Part shown: positions 49,731 through 61,526 of the stretch, in pieces
Position numbering within the stretch: position 1 is the stretch's first letter
How the letters are laid out: each line of letters begins with the position of its first letter
Assembly (NCBI RefSeq): GCF_026210795.1
Contig: NC_089455.1
Coordinates: forward strand, 3,100,001-3,164,000
From: Rhizophagus irregularis
Lineage: Eukaryota; Glomeromycota; Glomeromycetes; Glomerales; Glomeraceae
Length of the DNA stretch: 64,000 nt
Direction: 5' to 3'
The notes under the pieces: generated by a model
Told to the model about the DNA's origin: nothing
What the model saw: the letters and a program-made list of their open reading frames with translations, nothing else
The model's database searches: none
Position numbers and translations under genes: made by a program

Positions 49731-50525
49731 GTTGGACCTTAGAACTGTTTATTTTGATAAATTTGTTTCTGCGACTCCTTTGATATCTCTACCGGACTTC
49801 TTTGCTGCAGAATTTATGGCTATTGATTGTTGGGAATGTGACTCTCCTTCACCTTCCTGTTTGAGACTCGCACGTGGTCTTATACCGATATCCCTTACAG
49901 GATTTCTTGGAACTTACTTTTCATCATCCATTATATGGTCTATTTTAGATGCACCTTTGCACGACTTTCATTTTGATCTTTATGTTCAAATTTGGTTGTG
50001 CTGTTCTGTTTTTTTTCATCATTGGGAATTAGCTCAAGGCATCACTAATAAAATGAAATCGTCTGCTATTGGACCTTCTCCTATTTCTCACCCTTCCTTA
50101 CAAATTTCTCCTGATTTTTCAACACCTTCCTTGGCGACAGCTTCCTTGGATTCCTGGGTTTTTTGGATTTCCTCTTATATAATCCGTGGGGGATCTTGGA
50201 TTTCGCATTTGGATTTTTGGCGCCGCTTAACAGTTCAGCCTCTACTTAGGATTTCTTTTTGGTAACGAATTGGTTCTTAGGATATGCTGGATAGTTGACT
50301 CACACTACTGGCCTTCGGGTAAAGTTGAGGTATGCGTTTCTGTAATAGTTTAGTTTTCTTTACTTAATTTTTTTGTTTAGATTTCTTTACTTGTATGATT
50401 CGTGAAGCTAGTTCTTTTTATTTTTTATGTTTATTTTCTATATTCTATTTGTAATATTGTTCGATTTGAGTTTTGTACTTTTCGTTTAAAAATTTTAATA
50501 AAAGATAAAGTCATAAGACTGTTTG
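49731..50525 (+). mobile_element. 5'-truncated LINE copy (ORF2 C-terminus and 3' UTR)
   Basis: Encodes the last ~178 residues of a LINE ORF2 without a break (LRLARGLIPISLTGFL, SSYIIRGGSWISHLDFWRRL, stop at 50265). A 3' UTR follows, ending AAAGATAAAGTCATAAGA as in the large LINE. Protein divergence from that copy is substantial, so it is a related subfamily. Flanks ATAATCACTAAATAT (left) and ATAATCACCAAATAT (right) may be an imperfect target duplication. Confidence 0.85.
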
Positions 50526-51426
50526 CTCATAATCACCAAATATGGACTGTTCCAAATGTGTGACTATAAAGAGAGTTGACTGTATTTAATATAATATTCA
50601 AAAAAAGTTATTAAAGTAAAAGAATAATATAAATTAAATAAACAACTATATATAAATCATCATATTGGTGGATTTGTTCACCCTCTAATTAACATGTTTA
50701 TTTTAAGGTACTTTTGTTACACAAATTATTACATATGGCGCAGTAGGACCTGAGACGAACATTAAAAAAATTTTATTTGGTTTTATTAATACAATAATTT
50801 GATAAATTTGATAAATAGTTCTTTTAAGCCAAAATATAATAAATATTATTCTTAGCAATACTGATAATATCTGTTGTGGAATCTCACTTTATACAATAGC
50901 TTCTAAATCTTTTTTGTGTAAAAATTAATAATACATATGTTTACAATTTGTTTGAATATAAAAGTTCCTATTTTGTCTCAGCAAAAGATAAATAAGAATT
51001 AATAATATGTTTTGAAAAATGCAAAAAATGGACAATTTTATGAAAGTCATTATAAAAAAAAAATTTTTTAAATATTAAATGAGTCTTAGAATACTTTTAT
51101 AAATATTCATAGCTATTGTGTCTATATAAATTTTTATTTTACTTTTTGTTTTATTAAAACATACTTACTTTCTAATAATACACATTAAAAATACTATGCA
51201 GGTGAGAAATGGGTTTTTTGTTAACGAAATGGATTTTTTTATGTCTATTTTACATTAAATAATTTAAGTTTTGCAAATATAGATTTTTACTTGACTTATT
51301 ATTTAGTCAAGTGATATTCAATCAGGTGATTTCATGACATTACAAACCGGTTTTGAGTGACAGATATTATGAAAATTATTCAAAATTTAGCATTATGATG
51401 CAAAAGTGAACAAATCTGCCAATATG
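50526..51426. other. AT-rich spacer between LINE fragment and SINE copy 2
   Basis: No gene. The first 55 bases and the bases just left of the LINE fragment form a diverged inverted repeat (ACTCTCTTTATAGTCAC against CATCTCTTTATAATCAC). This may be remnant ends of a Tc1/mariner-like miniature element that received the LINE. Confidence 0.35.
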
Positions 51427-52659
51427 TATAATTTGACAATTAGGGTTGATCACCCTTGGCTCATTGGTTAGTCCGTGAGTCCCCTTGTAAAGCCTGAGTA
51501 TGGTGATCATGGAAATTAAAAGGATTTTATTGCAAACACTACTACCAATAGTGTGAAGGTACAGGGATTAGTGTAGGCTGGACTGCATTATGGTGAATTA
51601 GTATGTACTGGTCAGCGGCATATTTCAACAAAAGGTCATAGTATCCTCCTAGCGTTCCCTATAAGGTCATTGGGAAGCCTATTGTCCTGTCTGAATGGTT
51701 ACTGCTTGCATACCATCTGGATGAGTTCTTGTCTTGGTGGTCACTTTACGATACTACTAAGGTTGTGATAAACTTTACTGTGAGGGTTCACTAGGGTTCC
51801 GCAAAATATCCAATCCGATTTGAATCCGTGAATCAGATCTGAATCGGATCTGGATCAAATTATTAATTTATAATCCGTAAATCCGATCGGACCAAAAAAT
51901 AATGATCTGATCCGAATTGGATTAGATCTGAATCAGATCTGAATCACATTTTGAATCATTTGAATCAAGCAATAATAGCTATCTGAATATTTTTTTTAAT
52001 TCAAGAAAAGTGTTTTATTTAACATTTTTTAAAATTTTTTAACAAAAATAACATTTTTTCTTTAGAACTCTTAAAAAAACCAATTTTTCTTTTAAAAAAT
52101 TCTCACTGACTCTTTAAAAAAAGGGTTTCTGTAAAAAATGAGAAGGAACGTCACGGGTCTAATGATGACAAATTGGCAACCAATCAGGTGCCAATAGCCT
52201 TTCTTATTGGGCTCTGATAGGATGGCGATTGGAAAATATTGGACCATTTTTATGAATGCCGATTGTGGTCAATTAATGGCGCAAATCGAGATAAAATCGG
52301 AATGCAATATTGGCATCAAATGGGGGAATTAATTTATATATATCAGAATTTACCGATAATATTAAATTGTTAAAATCGATTGCATTTAATAAGTAAATTT
52401 ATATAAATATATTGCTCAAATTTATTTACATTATAAAAAACAATTAAAATACTAATTTAATATATTAAATGTCCTAAAATATATAATACATAAAGTATTA
52501 CTCTCGAAACTTATCATCCGATCTAAGAGAACCTACAAAAAGAAGTAAAATGAAACGTTAGTAACGTTTCTTAAAAAAAATTAAAGTTTTGAAGTTTCAA
52601 AGTCGAAACTTACCGATCAAAAGCCCAAAAGAAGCCGACATCTAAAAAAAAGAATAAAA

Positions 52660-55079
52660 TTACATCAGTAAGTTAGGTCGGCATAAATCATTGTATTGAA
52701 AAGCACTGTAAAATTCGGCGCATTGATCATTGCAATGATTTATGCCAACAAAATACTAAACAATGCACCGATTATTCAGTGCAATGATCATTGTATTGGA
52801 GAGTGCATTGATTACTGTGATATGATTCAGCACCTTGATTAGTGTTAAAAGTTTCAGTGCGAATCTGTGACACAAAATTGCAAAGTTTATTTATCTAACT
52901 TTAAGTTTATTTTTTATTAAGTTTATTTAGGTATATGGCTTCTTTCTTCGAAGCTGAAGTTTATTTTGCTTCAGTTTCAGTATTATTACTTTATGATTTA
53001 TCTTTTTATTTTTTTTTATTGCTCATACTAATTATGTTTTTTCTTAACATTCAAACATAGAAATAACATGAAACTTACCCTCAACATTTCAAGTTCAAGA
53101 ACTGTCTATAAAAGAAAATAAAAATAGAACGTTAATTAACGCTCTTAAAGTAAAAAAAAATCAAAAATCTAAAAAAGTAAGTCTCTTTTTTATCCTTTTG
53201 TTTCTTTTAATTTTTTTAATTTCCCTTTGTTGATTGCGTTTGTTTTTTGTAGAAACGGATTGATAATTTGAAAATAGTTCCGATCAGTGGTATTACTAGT
53301 CATATGACTTATGGCCAAACCGATTTAGATAATCTTTTTTTAAGAGTTTTAAGAAAATTTTTTCTTTTTTATTTTAGGTAGGGAACTCAAAGTGAAAACG
53401 GGATATTAAGGTATTTTTATTAATATTATTTTAATCATTATTTTTTAGGAACGAAATTGACTTTTTCATTTCATTTAGGAACAGTTCTTTGGCAGATTTC
53501 CTAGACTTTCTGAAAAGATAAGTGTTTTTTTGGAGTGTATGATAGCGTAATGGCGTTAGGAAACAATACTAACCCCATTTTTTTATTCTTTTAGGTCCTT
53601 GAACACTCCTGAACGCTTCCTGGAATACAGATTTGAAGGTAGGCGGGTGTGTGCTGTGTATTGGTGTTAGAAAACAATACTAACGCCTTTTTTTTATTCT
53701 TTTAGATTCTTGAACACTTCCTGGAATATAGATTCAAAGGTAGATAGGTATATGGTGTATATTGGCGTTAGGAAACAATAATAATGCCTTTTTTTATTAT
53801 TTTTTTAGGTTATTAGAAGCAAAACCTGCGGTAAGTTTCTTTGAGTGAATGCGTGGTAGTTAATGGCGTTATGATAATATTAATACCTTTTATTTTTTTT
53901 AGATCGTTTGTTAGAATTGAACCAACTGGGACTATGCCCAAACCATTAACAACAGGTAAAAATGGTAGAATATTTCTATTTTTTTTAAAGAAGCGTTATA
54001 TTAACATTTCTTTGTATTTTGTAGGTTCTTCTGGCTTCTCTTTACCATTGAATTCCTAGTAGGTATTTTGAAGTCAATTTTGATTTTTTTTTTGAAGTGC
54101 TATATTAACACTTTTTCTTTGTATTTTGTAGGTTTCTTTCAGCTTTCGGTATTGGATATTTGGATATCGGGTAGGCTTTAAAGACGAAAATTTGTTTTTT
54201 ATTATTTTTTTTTGAAGTGTTATACTAACACTTCTTTTATATTTTGTAGGTTTCTGCTTCAATATTCGGCTGCTCATGTGGTAAGTTTCTGGAAATTGAT
54301 TTCAAAATTATTTATTTATTTTTTTTAAAAGAAACGTTTACTAGTAACGTTTCATTTTTTCTTTTTTACTCGGTATAGATTTCAGCTTTGCGTTTAGGTG
54401 TTAGATTTTTGGTAAGTTTTGAAGTTATATCATAACTTTAAAACTATTTGTTTTTTTAAAGAATCGTTTTATTAACATTTCTTTTTGTTTTTTCTTGTAA
54501 GAGCCAATTTTGAATTTAGCTTAAGTTTGGAAAAAAGCAATTTATTATGACACCATTATTAAATTTTTTTTATTTTAGGAACGATTCAGCCCAGCAATTT
54601 CTTGGAATGGAAATTTCTTGTAGGACTTGTGAGTTTTAGGAAGGATTTTTTTTAAAAAAATCTTAATGAAAACGTTATTAAATTAATGTTTCTATCTTAT
54701 TTTATTTTTAGGAACGGTAGATTTCTTGAAATGGGACTTATCATTATTTACAATAATGTGAGTTTCAGGGGATAATTTAAATTAAATATATACTATAATA
54801 GACAGTTAGGTATATGAAAATAAAATAAATACAGTAAAATAAATAAATTAATTAATTAATAAATTAATAAATAAATAGAATAAAATGAAATTAAATAAAT
54901 AAATTAAATAAAAAAATCTGTGCAATGATTTATGTGATGTAGATAAAACAGTGCGTTGATTGATACTATTTTTCAACGCGCTGTTCTGTGTTGCCTTCGT
55001 AGAATCACATGATTTCACGCTGATCTGTGTTGGCATAAAACAATGCGCAGTTTTATGCGCACTTAACTTACTGATGTAA
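52660..55079 (+). mobile_element. Nested 2.4-kb inverted-repeat element with + strand mini-exon-like units
   Basis: Ends with TTACATCAGTAAGTTA and its exact complement, extending imperfectly through GCATAAA for ~28 bases. A TA at each outer edge would fit Tc1/mariner-type insertion, but no longer duplication is visible. It sits in what would be an intron of the surrounding minus-strand array. From 53,380 to 54,770 the + strand repeats a pattern: T-rich tract ending in AG, a block of 22-53 bases (e.g. CTTGAACACTTCCTGGAATA), a donor such as GTAGGC, GTAGAT or GTAAGT, then a palindrome like GGCGTT...AACGCC with TACTAAC on the right arm. About ten units are recognisable. No transposase ORF is present. 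Confidence 0.65.
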
Positions 55080-56445
55080 GCCAATTTAAATTTACCAATC
55101 CAAAAGGCAGTATTGAAGCCAATACCTAAAAAAAGAAATAAAAAAATGTTATAAAAAGTTATTTTTTTTTAAAAAACAAAGTTTCGAAAAAATAAAAATT
55201 TTGAAACTTACCCGATCCAAGTGAAGGGTCTCGCCAATACCTAAAAAAAGAATAAAAAAAAATATTAGAAAAAAGGTTTTTAAAGTTTCGAAAGAACAAG
55301 AACGAAATTTTCGAAACTTAGAAACTTACCCAATCTAAGTGAAGGGTCTCGCCGATACCTAAAAAAAAGAAATAAAAAAAAATATTAGAAAAAAAATTTT
55401 TAGTTCGAAAGAACAAGAACGAAACTTTCGAAACTTACCGATCCAAAGTGAAGGGTCTCGCCGATACCTAAAAAAAGAAATAAAAAAATATTAGAAAAAG
55501 TTTTTTTTTTAAAAAAAAAACAGTTTCAAAAAAACGAAAATTTCGAAACTTACCCGATCCAAGTGAAGGGTCTCGCCAATACCTAAAAAAAGAATAAAAA
55601 AAAATATTAGAAAAAAGGTTTTTAAAGTTTCGAAAGAACAAGAACGAAACTTTTAAAACTTAGAAACTTACCCAATCCAAGTGAAGGGTCTCGCCGATAC
55701 CTAAAAAAGAAATAAAAAAAAATATTAGAAAAAAAATTTTTAGTTTCGAAAGAACGAGAACGAAACTTTCGAAACTTACCGATCCAAAGTGAAGGGTCTC
55801 GCCAATACCTAAAAAAGAAATAAAAAAAATATTAGAAAAAGTTTTTTTTTAAAAAAAAAACAAAGTTTCGAAAAAATGAAAATTTCGAAACTTACCCGAT
55901 CCAAGTGAAGGGTCTCGCCAATACCTAAAAAAAGAATAAAAAAAAATATTAGAAAAAAGGGTTTTAAAGTTTCGAAAGAACAAGAACGAAATTTTCGAAA
56001 CTTAGAAACTTACCCAATCCAAGTGAAGGGTCTCGCCGATACCTAAAAAAAAGAAATAAAAAAAAATATTAGAAAAAGTTTTTTTTTTAAAAGAATAAAG
56101 TTTCAAAAAAACAAAAATTTTGAAACTTACCGATCCAAAGTGAAGGTTGAAGCCGATACCTAAAAAAAATTTAAAAAGCATTAGAAAAAAAATATTTTTT
56201 TAAAAAAAAAGATTCAAAAGAAGAACGAAACTTACCTATTCAAAAGAAGAGTCGAAGCCGATACATCATACATACCTAAGAAAAAAGAAAAAAAATTAAA
56301 TTTATTATTTTAAAAAAAACAAATAAGTTTCGAAGTAAAACCTTCGAAACTTACCGAATCTAAACTAAAAAATGTTTCAAAATGAATGAAACGAACGAAA
56401 CTTATCGATTCAATTCAAAGAAAGCCGATATCTAAAATGAGAGTG
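55080..56445 (-). repeat. Tandem array of about 12 mini-exon-like units in the hAT element
   Basis: Units of ~115 bp. On the minus strand: T-rich tract ending in TTTAG; a block usually of 29 bases starting GTATCGGCGAGACCCTTCAC and ending TTGGATCG(G); donor GTAAGTTTC; then a palindrome around TTTCGAAA...TTTCGAAAC; and CTAATATTTTT before the next AG. All three frames of the 29-base block are open, and 29 is not a multiple of 3. Two similar units lie left of the nested element (about 52,520-52,650), one with palindrome GAAACGTTACTAACGTTTC. The right-most units diverge; one has ATAAGT in place of the GT donor. Confidence 0.85.
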
Positions 56446-56946
56446 TTTTTTTAAAAAAGGCTCAAAAAGATTATCTTTCAGCACAAACCATAATTGACTA
56501 GGCTGATCTGCCAATTGATTTATTTTGCCGATTTTGCCATTGGTCAAAAATTTTGACAATTCTTTTTTTAAAAAATTCATTGGAAGGCGGGTATGTTTAA
56601 TTGTTTAAAAAAAAAAATTGTGCACTTATCCCTTTTTTTATAAATTCATTTAAAAAGGGGCAGATTTTTAGAAAAAAAAAATTTTATTTCGTTAATTTCA
56701 TTATAAAATATAAAGGACGCCCCTTTTCCTTTTTTTAAAAATTCATTAGAGGGCGAAGTAATTATATTTAAGAAAAATTTTTTTTTTTACTAGCACTTTT
56801 CCCTTTTTTATAAATTCATTTAAATGGGCCAATTTTTATATAGAAAAGAATTTTTATTTCGTTATAAAAGGACGAATTTTTTAAAAATGTTGGAAAAGAA
56901 ATTTTTTTTTATCACTAATTCACCCTCTTTATAACATTAATACACT

Positions 56947-59218
56947 ATGGAAGTCGGTGATGATGATGATGGTAATGAACAAGATTCTGAAAATGAAGTT
57001 TTACCGACAGTGGAAAGTTTTAAGGGTAGTATTGTCTGGATCCATTTTACAAAAGATCCTGATTTTAAAGAAAATAAGAAGGCCACCTGCAAATATTGTT
57101 CTAAAGTTTATGTGTGTTCCGGGGGCAGCACATCAAATTTAAAGAAACATTTAAAAAAACATAATATACAAATGAATCAAAATCATGGACAAGACATTAG
57201 AGAAATGTTTAGCTCTTCTAAGGTATATGTCTTTACTTTGTTTCTTGTAAAGTTTTTCAAATTTGAATTTCCATTATTAATAATAGTTATTAATTAGTGG
57301 GTTTATAATAATGATACAATGAGGGGAAAACTTGTCCAATGGGTTATAATAAATCAACAACCCTTTACCGTTGTTGAAGAACCAAGTTTTATTGAGTTTG
57401 TGCATTCACTCCATCCCGGTGCCTTGGTACCCTCAGCAGACACGATCAAGAGAAACATTTACAATCTTTACGAAGTAAATGTTAAAAAGATTAAAGATAT
57501 TTTGCAAATGGTGCTAGGAAAGATATCATTTACAACCGATATCTGGACTTCCCCCTCAACCAAATCTTTCCTGTCCTTAACTGCCCATTTCATTGATAAA
57601 GAATGGAAGTTACGAAGTGTGATAGTTGACTTTATACAAATGTATGGATCTCACACTGGCGAAAATATTAAAAATACATTCATATCAGGATTAGAAAATT
57701 TGTCAATTGAAGATAAGGTAATTACTTATTCTTAAATTTATTCTTAAATTTAAGTTAGAATAAATATATTTAATTTGTTTATAAATTTTATAGCTATTTG
57801 GCATTACTCTTGATAATGCCTCAAATAATCAAGTATTTATTAATGAATTAAGTAAATAAGCAGATCAAAATCATATCATTTTTAATAGCGAAAACCACTT
57901 TAGATGCTTCGCGCATACAATCAATATAAGTGTACAAGAATTTTTAAAATACTTAGATCAAGAACTAAGTTTAAGTCAGGTTAGAATTTTTTTATTTTAC
58001 TTAATTTTGGTTTATTAATTAATAATTTAATTTATTCATTTATAGGCTAGGCAACTTAATAAAATTCGTGCGTCTCTTTAACGGTGTGAAAAATTAAGCG
58101 CTTGCATGTAAGAATAATAATATTGATGATTTAAAACCTATAATAGATGTGCCAACAAGGTGGAATTCGACGTGTGAAATGATTTCAAGAGCTTTATTAA
58201 TAAAACCTGTAAGCTTTTTTACGTACTATATTTACTGTAATTTCGTATTATTACTTATTACTTTTCAAATTAATTATTTATTAGGCTCTTGATATTACTG
58301 CAATATCTGATCGTGATCTCAAAAGCTATACACTTACAGAAGAACAATGGAATGGACTTAGAAAGATAGTGGATTTTCTTGAACCATTTAAAGAAGTAAC
58401 AGCAGTAATTTCGGGAAGCACATATTCAACACTTTCTATGATGATTCCATTATTCAATTTTTTAATTGATCATGTAGAAGATATTATTGGAGATGAGAAT
58501 GAAGAAGTTAATGAAGAAAATGATGATGAAAATGATGATGAAGATGATGATGAAAATGATGATGAGAATGATAATGAGAATATACGAATTGAAAAATCAA
58601 TAAAAAAAGCTGCTAAATATTGCAAAGATAAATTATTGAAATACTATGTTAAGACAAATAATGCGTATTCAATAGCAGTTATCTTAGATCCGAGATTAAA
58701 AATACAATATTTTAAAGATGAGGAGTGGGGTGATGATTTAATAAATGAAATTAATCAAAAGTATGTACTTTTAAAGTTTTTGATGTATTTATTTAATAAT
58801 TATATTAATCATTAATTTTTTATTTAGTTTTGTGAATATTTTTAATTCTAATTATGCCACTACCTCCTTAAATTTCAACATTTCCTCCACCTCAAAAGAA
58901 AAATCAGTAATGTCACGTGTATTTAAACGTCGCTACGTGGGAAATGTAGATGAATTTAAAACATATATTGCTTCACCAACTGTTTCTGGTGAAACTTTGG
59001 ATCCTCTCGAATGGTGGCGAATTAATGAAACTCAATATCCACAACTTAGTAAGATGGCCCGTGATTATTTAGCTATACCTGCTACAAGTGTGCCATCAGA
59101 GCAGTGTTTTTCAATTTCGAAAAATTTAATTACAAACAATAGAAACCGTTTAATAGGAAAAACAGTAAGAATAAGTATGTGTTTGAAATCCTGGAATTAT
59201 TTATTAAATAATGAATAA
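56947..59218 (+). pseudogene. hAT transposase with BED zinc finger, stop codons inside
   Basis: Exon 1 (56947-57222) encodes a BED finger (CKYCSKVYVC...LKKHLKKHN). Exon 2 (57298-57717) has the hAT catalytic start (ISFTTDIWTSPSTKSFLSLT). Exon 3 from 57794 holds LFGITLDNASNN and FRCFAHTINI but has an in-frame TAA at 57857-57859. Exon 4 from 58046 has stops at 58079-58081 and 58109-58111 before PTRWNSTCEMI. Exon 5 (~58285-58759) contains LRKIVDFLEPFKEVT with an Asn/Asp/Glu expansion. The last exon ends with the dimerisation region (YLAIPATSVPSEQCFSISKN). Catalytic core order is as in hAT enzymes. The stops make this copy non-functional unless unusual splicing removes them. Confidence 0.85.
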
Positions 59219-60788
59219 ATAATTATTTATTTTTAAAATTATATTATTTTTTTTATTTTATTTTATTTTTTTCTTAGTATTATAAATATAAGTATCATGT
59301 CAATAAAGTAACTAATCTAATATCTATCTATATAACTAAAAAAGGTTAAGTGAAATATAAGTAATGACTATAGGGAGGTCAGCTAAATACACTTTTTTTG
59401 AATAATAGTGTAGTTAGCCGAAATATTCAAATAGCAGTATAAATGTGTAACTGTAACGTTTTGAATTGCTATTCCGTATTCTTTATAAGACCCGCTTGAT
59501 CAGCAAGTCATGTTGTATATCTAATAGAATTTTTTTTTTTTGATTATTAGATTACCGATTTATTTTTTTTTCAAATATTTATTTTTTTCATCATTTTTTT
59601 TTTAAACCTATTTTTAAATTTTTTTCCTTTTCTTTCGAACCGATTTGAATTCTCTCAGTTCCCTTTTTTAATTTTTCTCTTTTTTTTCTTGAATCAATCT
59701 TTTATTTTCAGTTCTTTCCTCTTTTCTTTTTTGAACTACCTTTTTCCTTTTCTTTTCCATTCTTTTTCCTTTTTTTAAAAATTTTTATTTTTTTCTTTTC
59801 CTCTTTCTTTTCGGTTTGGTTGAGAATTTTTTTGGTTTTTTTTCATTCTTTTCCTGTTTATTTTCCCAAACTAAAATTTTTTTTTTTTATAAATAATCCT
59901 TTTAAGACTGATTTTTTTTATACTATTTTTTTCGGTCTTTATTTTTAGACCATATTATTAAAAATTTTTTTTCAGTCTTTTTGGACCTTATTTTTCAGAA
60001 TTTTTTTCGGTACTTATTTTTTTTACAGATTCCTTTTTTTTCAAAAATTTCCTTTTTTTAAACCAATTTCTTTTTTATCCTTTTTTTTTCCCCTAATTTT
60101 ATTTTCGTTTTTTTTTCAAATTTTCTTTATTGTTATTTTTTGGAGGTTTTTTCGAATTCTTTAAAACCTTTTTTTCGAGTTGGTTTTTTTTCCAATCCGA
60201 AAATTCTTTTTTCACTTTTCTTTTTTCGGATTGGCTTTTGACTTTTTTTCCAATCTGAAAAATTTTTCTTTTTTTGGTTTGGCTTTTTTTTTGTTTTTTC
60301 TCAAACCATATTTTAAACCATTTAGATTTGGATTAGTGATCAGATTGACGCTGCAGCACCACGGTAATTCTTCTTAATAAGAATATTTTCCCTAATTATT
60401 TTTTAGGTTCAATAATAGACTGACATATAATTTACTTATTTATTTATTTTTTGTAATAATAGATCTGATAATAGATCGGTATAATTAATTTTCTGGGAAA
60501 TTTTTTTTTTTCATAACAATAGATTGTTATAATTGATTTTTGGAGGATTTTTTTTTACTTTAATTTTAAAATATATTATTATTACTTTAAAACTAAAATG
60601 TTTGCCATGAACCTTTTTTTTAATTAAAAATATAAAATTGAATCGGATTCAAATCGGATTCAGATTAGATTCAGATTAGATTTAATTTGATCCGATTCGA
60701 CTTGGATCAAATCCAATTTTTTTAAAATAAATCAGATCGGATCAAATCTTATCTAAATCTGATCTGATCTGATCCGTGCGGAACCCTA
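59219..60788. other. T-rich 3' region and right sub-terminal repeats of the hAT element
   Basis: 59,500-60,360 is a T-rich low-complexity run with phrases such as TTTTTTCGG and CCAATCCGAAAA. 60,640-60,776 repeats TCGGATT/GATCTGATC motifs matching the left sub-terminal region. No gene. Confidence 0.6.
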
Positions 60789-61085
60789 GGGTTCACTATG
60801 CTAGATGATCCTCATAGATGGTAAAGTCTCAAGTGCAATGTCTTAGCAGTAGTTTACCTTCTAATAGGTTTAGACTGATTGGAGACATTTATAGGCTCAC
60901 AGGTATATAAGGTTCTAAAGTGAGGTTCAATTTCTCAGTGAATTTGACGTACTGGTGGGTGATCCCTGGGTAACTGGGTTTGTTACTTATAATAAAGGGG
61001 TGATCTCAATACCCTTAGTAGCTTACTGTCCTAGTAATCACTGTTATACTATCGGGGACTTACAACTATGGTGGGCTGGTATGGT

Positions 61086-61329
61086 TAAGGTTGCTTGTCT
61101 AAACCTCTTCAAAATCCTACGATTGGTTTCGTCAAAATTTTACTATAGATTTATTATAGTTTCGGCAGAGTTTCAGCAGTTTCGGCATTTATAATAAGTT
61201 TCGGCAGTTTCACCTTTCTCCAAAGTTTTGCCAGTTTTTTAATATAACTTTAATATAGTTTCAGCAGAATTTCGCTTTTCGGCGAAACGCCATCTTGCCT
61301 AAACCCCTAGGTTTCGGCAAGCAACCTTA
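61086..61329. mobile_element. 244-bp hAT-type MITE, copy A
   Basis: Ends TAAGGTTGCTTG and its complement, with exact 8-bp target duplication GGTATGGT (61078-61085 and 61330-61337). It is inserted in SINE copy 2. The interior repeats GTTTCGGCAG and GCAGTTTCGGCA phrases. There is no coding capacity. It differs from the 9-kb hAT in its ends, so another transposase must move it. Confidence 0.88.
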
Positions 61330-61526
61330 GGTATGGTAATCGTGGCCTGTAGTGGGCTTTGAGTGAGATCATATTAGTAGTCTTAGTACTGCAGTACCTC
61401 TAAGTTAACCATCATGGAAGGACTTCTAGATGTCTGCTCCATTATATTTGCTGTATGTAAATGGTTGCTCATTTCTGACAGGCGCTAGTGGGTAGCATAA
61501 CTGTGTCAGAAACCCTGCTGCACTAC

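Larger units (their letters stand above)
51792..60788 (+). mobile_element. 9.0-kb hAT transposon carrying mini-exon arrays
   Basis: Perfect 12-bp terminal inverted repeats TAGGGTTCCGCA and an exact 8-bp target duplication GGGTTCAC (51784-51791 and 60789-60796) define the element. Sub-terminal regions are full of GATCTGAATCGGATC-like repeats at both ends, typical transposase-binding arrays for hAT. Contents from left: sub-terminal repeats; two minus-strand exon-like units (~52,500-52,660); a nested inverted-repeat element (52,660-55,079); twelve more minus-strand units (to ~56,445); the transposase gene on the + strand (56,947-59,218); and a T-rich stretch to 60,360. Most of the element is cargo not needed for hAT movement. 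Confidence 0.93.

Noticed and set aside
60180-60377. 65-codon frame in the right part of the hAT element
   Set aside because: Phe-rich reading of T-rich low-complexity DNA.
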